Positions 59,888-64,000 of a stretch of DNA of 64,000 bases are shown one piece after another. The stretch covers positions 62,001 to 126,000 of the forward strand of contig CBDDYU010000003.1 of NCBI GenBank assembly GCA_965235655.1, given 5' to 3'. The DNA comes from CBDDYU01 sp965235655. GTDB taxonomy: Bacteria > Pseudomonadota > Alphaproteobacteria > Pelagibacterales > Pelagibacteraceae. The translations under genes were made by a program, and so were the position numbers. The notes under the pieces are model-generated. The model worked only from the letters and a program-made list of their open reading frames with translations, had not been told where the DNA came from and did no database searches. Every line of letters starts with the position of its first letter. The first letter of the stretch is position 1.

Positions 59888-61185
59888 TTAGTTATATCGT
59901 ACAATAGACCCACTTTTAATTAGATAAAGATTTTGATTAACTATAAATGGTTCAGATATTGTATCTCCGCCAATTTTTTCAATAAAATTAACTTTGCCGT
60001 TACTTAAATCTGCAACTATTAATTTTCCATCATTATTTGAAATATAGATATTTGTATTACCGATAACAAAACCTATAGGTTTAAGTTCTTTTCTTTTTTT
60101 TCTTTATAGTCTTTATATAAATAATTAATTCTTATTATATTCCCAGTACTTTTTTGGATAGTAAATAAAAAACCTTCATTAGAAACTGTGAATATCAAAT
60201 CTTTTGTTAAAATTGGTGTTAAGTTTGAATTAATTTTATTTATCCAATTTGTAGTACCCGTCTTTACATCAATTGAATAAAATTCATTTTTGTTATTTGA
60301 AAAAAATATAGCATCTCCATCAGAAACTAATTTAGATATCTTAAAATTATATGTTTCATTAATTATAGAGCTGCTTTGTGTTGGTAGTTGCCATGCAATC
60401 AAGCCTGTTTCAATATCAACAGCAGTAATATCACCAATTGAATTATTAAATATTACTTTACCATCTAAAATAATTAATGAAAATTTTGAATTAGAAATTG
60501 TAAAAGAGTCTTCAGTCTGTAGATTCCAACATTCAGAACCATCCATTATTTTAAAGCACCTTAAAGTATTTTTATAATCAATAGCAAAAAATTTATCTTC
60601 GAATATTTTTATATCTGAGTTAAATGGATAACTATTATTTTTTATCCAATTAAGTTCCCCGGAATTTAAATTAATTGAAAAATATTTTGCGATATTGTCA
60701 ACTACAATTAAGTCTTCATTATTTATAGCAAAATTTAATTTTGGTTTAAGTTTTTTTTCTGATTTTGAATAAAAATTGTTTTTCCAAATAATTTTTTGTT
60801 CGTCATTAAATCTTAGAACCGAACCTTTGTTGTCAAAAAAAATAATACCCTCATTTAAAAAAGCAGGTTTTAAATTGAACTGATCTAAATTCTCTAATTT
60901 TGAAAACTTAAAATTACCATTTTTTTGTAAAGTACCATTATAACTTAAGGGTCCAAAATTATTCTGATTATCAACTATTTTGTTAGATGATTTAATATTG
61001 GATAAATCTAAACTAATGTCTGGATTTAATTCTAATGAAACACTTTGTTCCTCGGCAAATATTTGGGTAACATTTTCTTGGTTTTCGAGTGGTTGTTCTT
61101 TATCTTTCCATAATCTTGAATTTTCATTAAAAGAGCAGTTATTAAGTAGAAAAATAGCTATAAATATTAATAATAATCTATTCAC
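59888..61185 (-). pseudogene. bamB: Outer membrane assembly lipoprotein BamB-like, frame-disrupted at an A8 run
   Basis: The frame from 61185 starts with a lipoprotein signal (LLLIFIAIFLLNNCSFNENS, Cys lipobox) and runs through PQQ/WD40-like blades: DGSECWNLQT, AVDIETGLIAWQLPTQSS and SIDVKTGTTNWINKINS. It then runs into KEKKEKNLNL and a stop at 60073. Adding one base to the T8 run at 60094-60101 (A8 on the coding strand) lets it continue as KPIGFVIGNTNIYISNNDG, FIEKIGGDTISEPF and KSGSIVRYN to TAA at 59888-59890. The span of 1298 bases is one short of a multiple of three. Intact, it would be about 432 residues, near the usual BamB size. Confidence 0.8.
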
Positions 61186-61822
61186 TCAAATCTCTATTTA
61201 ATCTTTTTTGAGCCTCTTGTCGCAAATCGACATTGGCATTTTCTAAAGTTAAAATTTGATTGAAAAATTCTTTTGATTTTTGCTTTTCATTCTTATCATA
61301 AAAAAATTCTGCCATTAAATATAACGCATGGGACTTCCAAACACTGTCTGAATTAATGATGGGATTTAATATATTAAGTAAATTATTCTCATCACTTTCA
61401 TCAGCATTAAATAATGCTTTTTTGTAAATAATTAGATTTTTAATTTCTTTTTCTACGGGTGTTTTGTTAATTAAAATATCAAATAAACTATTAATCACAT
61501 TGGCATCGTTTAATAAATTATTATCAATGATAAAATATAAAGCTAATGGTGAATACGTTGCATCTTCTTGGTTAATAATTTTAATTAACTTATCAGTTGT
61601 TTGAGATTTATTGTTTTCATCAAAATCGATTATGGTTGCATTATAACTCTCTGAAACTTTAATTTTTTTACTGCTTTTGTATTCATCATATCCAAAATAG
61701 CCTATTAACATTAATACAATTATGACTACAGCTGAGATTAAATTTTTTTTATTTTGAATAAAAAAATTTTTAATTTTTTCATTTCTTGTATTAGAATTTA
61801 TTATTGAGATATCTTCATCCAT
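61178..61822 (-). CDS. YfgM-like membrane-anchored tetratricopeptide protein
   Basis: A 214-residue protein: a charged N-terminal 30 residues, one hydrophobic helix at about residues 31-47 (ISAVVIIVLMLIGYFGYD), then helical repeats like TPR. YLMAEFFYDKNEKQKSKEFF near residue 174 is the clearest one. It sits upstream of bamB and overlaps it by eight bases, as yfgM-bamB do in E. coli, where YfgM is an accessory of the Sec translocon and the periplasmic chaperone network. The tetratricopeptide match is by structure pattern, not exact motif. Confidence 0.7.
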   Translation of the reverse strand: MDEDISIINSNTRNEKIKNFFIQNKKNLISAVVIIVLMLIGYFGYDEYKSSKKIKVSESYNATIIDFDENNKSQTTDKLIKIINQEDATYSPLALYFIIDNNLLNDANVINSLFDILINKTPVEKEIKNLIIYKKALFNADESDENNLLNILNPIINSDSVWKSHALYLMAEFFYDKNEKQKSKEFFNQILTLENANVDLRQEAQKRLNRDLSE

Positions 61823-61824
61823 AA

Positions 61825-64000
61825 TTAAATCATATTCCTTAATACGTATTGTAATATTCCACCGTTTTTATAGTACTCTAATTCATTTTTAGTATCGATA
61901 CGACAAAGAGTTTGTACTTTTTTTATATCTCCAGAACTATATTTAATCTCTAAAGTAACTTTATCTGATGGATTTATGCCTGCTTCTAGATTTAAAACAC
62001 TTATCAGTTCAGAACCTAGTAATTGTAGGTTTGTTCTATTCATTCCTTCAACAAATTGTAATGGAAGAATACCCATGCCGATTAGATTTGAACGATGAAT
62101 TCTTTCAAAGCTCTCTGCTATTACTGCTTTTACACCTAATAATTTAGTTCCTTTTGCAGCCCAATCCCTAGAAGATCCAGTTCCATATTCTTTACCACCA
62201 ATAACCACTAGGTCTGTTCCTCTTTTTTTATATTCAACAACAGCATCATAAACTGGCATTACTTTTTCTTCAGGATACAATTTTGTAAACCCACCCTCTG
62301 TTCCTGGAGCCATTTCATTTCTTATTCTAATATTTGCAAATGTTCCTCGCATCATAACCTCATGATTGCCTCTTCGAGAACCATAAGAATTATAATCTTT
62401 TGGTAAAATTTGATGTTTCATAAAGTATTCACCGGTAGGACTTTCTTTTTGAATGTTGCCAGCAGGTGAAATATGATCAGTAGTTACCATATCTCCTAAA
62501 ATTAATAATGGTCTTGCGTCTTTTATAGGTTTAAAACCCTCTGGCTCTTCTGATAATGAGTCAAAAAATGGTGGCTTCTTTACATAAGTTGAGTTTTCGT
62601 CCCAATTATAAATGCTACTCTTTTCAGTTTTAATTTGTTGCCATTGTTTTGGGCCTTCAGATACATTGGAATATCTCTTAACAAACATTTCAGTATTCAA
62701 AGATACTTTTAATGTATCTTCAATTTCTTTGTTAGATGGCCAAATATCTTTTAAATAAATATCTTTACCATCTTTATCTTTACCAAAAGCATCATTGTAC
62801 ATATCAAACTCCATATGTCCGGCTAATGCATATGCAACAACTAATGGAGGTGATGCTAAATAATTAGCTTTGATATGTGGTGAAATTCTACCTTCAAAGT
62901 TTCGATTACCGGATAAAACTGATACTGCATAAAGGCTTTCTTTTTGGATAGCATCAACAATATTTTCAGCTAATGGACCTGAGTTACCAATACAAGTTGT
63001 GCATCCATAACCCACTAAATTAAAACCTAACTTATCTAAATAAATGTTTAACCCAGCTTTTTCTAAATAATCAGTTACTACTTGTGAACCTGGAGCTAGA
63101 GAGGTTTTAACCCAAGGTTTAACTTCAAGTCCTAACTCAACTGCTTTTTTTGCCAATAATCCAGCTCCAATTAAAACATTTGGATTAGATGTATTGGTAC
63201 ATGATGTAATTGCAGCAATTAATATTGAACCATCTTTTATTTCAAAATCTGTACCATTTACTTTTGATAATGTTTGTTCTTTTTTATTAGTTGCTTGCTC
63301 AAATACTTTTTTAAAATTTGCAGAAGCATCAGTGAGTAAAACTTTATCTTGAGGGCGCTTGGGTCCAGATATTGTTGGCACAACTGTTGACATATCTAAA
63401 CTGAGTTTATCAGTAAATTCAATTTCATTACTTGCCCATAAACCTTGGTCTTTAGCATATTGCTCTACAATATTTACTGTTTGCTGGGCTCTTCCAGAAA
63501 ATTTTAAATATTTTAATGTTTCGTCATCGACCGGAAAAAAACCACAAGTCGCACCATACTCTGGAGCCATATTGGCAATGGTAGCTCTGTCTGCAAGTGT
63601 TAAATTTTTTAATCCTTCTCCATAAAATTCAACAAATTTACCTACAACCCCTTTGTCTCTTAACATCTTAACCACTGTTAAAACTAAATCTGTTGCGGTT
63701 GTTCCTTCGGGCATTTTACTTTTCATTTCAAATCCAATTACTTCAGGTATCAACATTGAAATTGGCTGACCTAACATACCTGCTTCAGCCTCTATTCCAC
63801 CAACTCCCCAACCAAGAACGGATAATCCATTAACCATTGTTGTATGGCTATCTGTGCCAACTAAGGTATCTGGAAAAAGATAGTCTTTACCTTGATATTT
63901 CTCTGACCAAACCACTTTTGACAAATATTCTAAATTTACTTGATGGCAAATGCCTGTCCCTGGAGGAACTATTCTAAAATTATTAAAAGCATTTTGTCCC
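61825..64000 (-). CDS. acnA: Aconitate hydratase (5' end beyond the window)
   Basis: The frame is open to the window edge: about 725 C-terminal residues of a protein that is usually near 890. Upstream of an internal TTG at 63924 the residues continue as IVPPGTGICHQVNLEYLSK, so the true start is outside. FPDTLVGTDSHTTMVNGL is typical of aconitase. The [4Fe-4S] cysteines are in AAITSCTNTSNPNV and YGCTTCIGNSGP. A C-terminal swivel domain contains GKEYGTGSSRDWAAKGTKLL. It isomerises citrate to isocitrate in the TCA cycle. Confidence 0.95.
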   Translation of the reverse strand, partial: GQNAFNNFRIVPPGTGICHQVNLEYLSKVVWSEKYQGKDYLFPDTLVGTDSHTTMVNGLSVLGWGVGGIEAEAGMLGQPISMLIPEVIGFEMKSKMPEGTTATDLVLTVVKMLRDKGVVGKFVEFYGEGLKNLTLADRATIANMAPEYGATCGFFPVDDETLKYLKFSGRAQQTVNIVEQYAKDQGLWASNEIEFTDKLSLDMSTVVPTISGPKRPQDKVLLTDASANFKKVFEQATNKKEQTLSKVNGTDFEIKDGSILIAAITSCTNTSNPNVLIGAGLLAKKAVELGLEVKPWVKTSLAPGSQVVTDYLEKAGLNIYLDKLGFNLVGYGCTTCIGNSGPLAENIVDAIQKESLYAVSVLSGNRNFEGRISPHIKANYLASPPLVVAYALAGHMEFDMYNDAFGKDKDGKDIYLKDIWPSNKEIEDTLKVSLNTEMFVKRYSNVSEGPKQWQQIKTEKSSIYNWDENSTYVKKPPFFDSLSEEPEGFKPIKDARPLLILGDMVTTDHISPAGNIQKESPTGEYFMKHQILPKDYNSYGSRRGNHEVMMRGTFANIRIRNEMAPGTEGGFTKLYPEEKVMPVYDAVVEYKKRGTDLVVIGGKEYGTGSSRDWAAKGTKLLGVKAVIAESFERIHRSNLIGMGILPLQFVEGMNRTNLQLLGSELISVLNLEAGINPSDKVTLEIKYSSGDIKKVQTLCRIDTKNELEYYKNGGILQYVLRNMI

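Noticed and set aside
1..64000. Prophage, integrase, insertion sequence, CRISPR array, tRNA or rRNA
   Set aside because: No integrase, transposase or phage structural gene, no regularly spaced repeats and no cloverleaf or rRNA segment was recognised by eye.

Overview
The window looks like the chromosome of a SAR11-clade (Pelagibacterales) marine alphaproteobacterium. It is strongly A+T-rich by eye, gaps between genes are a few bases to about 240 bases, and Shine-Dalgarno sequences are often weak. The gene set is a dense collection of one-carbon and methylated-amine genes (Tmm, Tdm, a TmoXWV-type transporter, SoxBDAG, Fhs, NMG-pathway genes). I saw no rRNA, tRNA, CRISPR array, integrase or insertion sequence.

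Layout. 1-2.1 kb: start of a dimethylglycine/sarcosine dehydrogenase-like flavoprotein (cut by the window edge), a small secreted protein and a frame-broken quinone reductase. 2.2-6.9 kb: a BT1-type folate transporter, a YeeE/YedE sulfur transporter pair, a CoA-binding protein, a crotonase lacking both usual glutamates, and a kinase/nucleotidyltransferase pair. 7-13.8 kb: a methyl-group cluster of an amine oxidase-like flavoprotein, a DapA-like aldolase, a betaine-homocysteine methyltransferase and a frame-broken Rieske oxygenase on the minus strand. Divergent from these lie a frame-broken MetF-like gene and a GcvT/DmdA/LigM-like demethylase. 13.8-17.9 kb: two small membrane proteins and an uncharacterised four-gene operon (M19-like dipeptidase, 553-aa unknown, DUF3726-like, 56-aa zinc-ribbon-like). 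18-23.6 kb: purEK, GNAT, cold-shock protein, hydrolase, cupin, racemase and an EamA transporter.

23.6-57 kb is the methylated-amine island. soxBDAG (or mgdABCD) lies divergent from fhs, followed by tmm, a glycerol pair (gpsA, glpK), tmoW/tmoV, two envelope proteins and tmoX, then divergent tdm with a small winged-helix candidate. After this come two parallel cassettes of a glutamine-synthetase-like ligase plus a three-subunit glutamate-synthase-like enzyme, separated by an Amt transporter. The second (mgsABC-gmaS) matches the known N-methylglutamate pathway. The first (GS-III-like plus GlxBCD, with an FAD oxidoreductase) has no assigned substrate. Together the genes suggest this route: TMA to TMAO (Tmm) or TMAO import (Tmo); TMAO to dimethylamine and formaldehyde (Tdm); methylamine to gamma-glutamylmethylamide (GmaS), N-methylglutamate (Mgs) and methylene-THF plus glutamate (a SoxBDAG/MgdABCD-type enzyme); and C1 interconversion through Fhs.

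56.6-64 kb is housekeeping: photolyase, YjbQ, ZapE-like ATPase, a cupin, a frame-broken BamB, a YfgM-like protein and a partial aconitase.

Five genes are broken by frame changes: the quinone reductase, the Rieske oxygenase, the MetF-like gene (two changes), a 131-aa orphan and bamB. Two breaks lie in A7/A8 homopolymers, so sequencing or assembly error is a serious possibility. All assignments come from reading motifs by eye; no database search was run.
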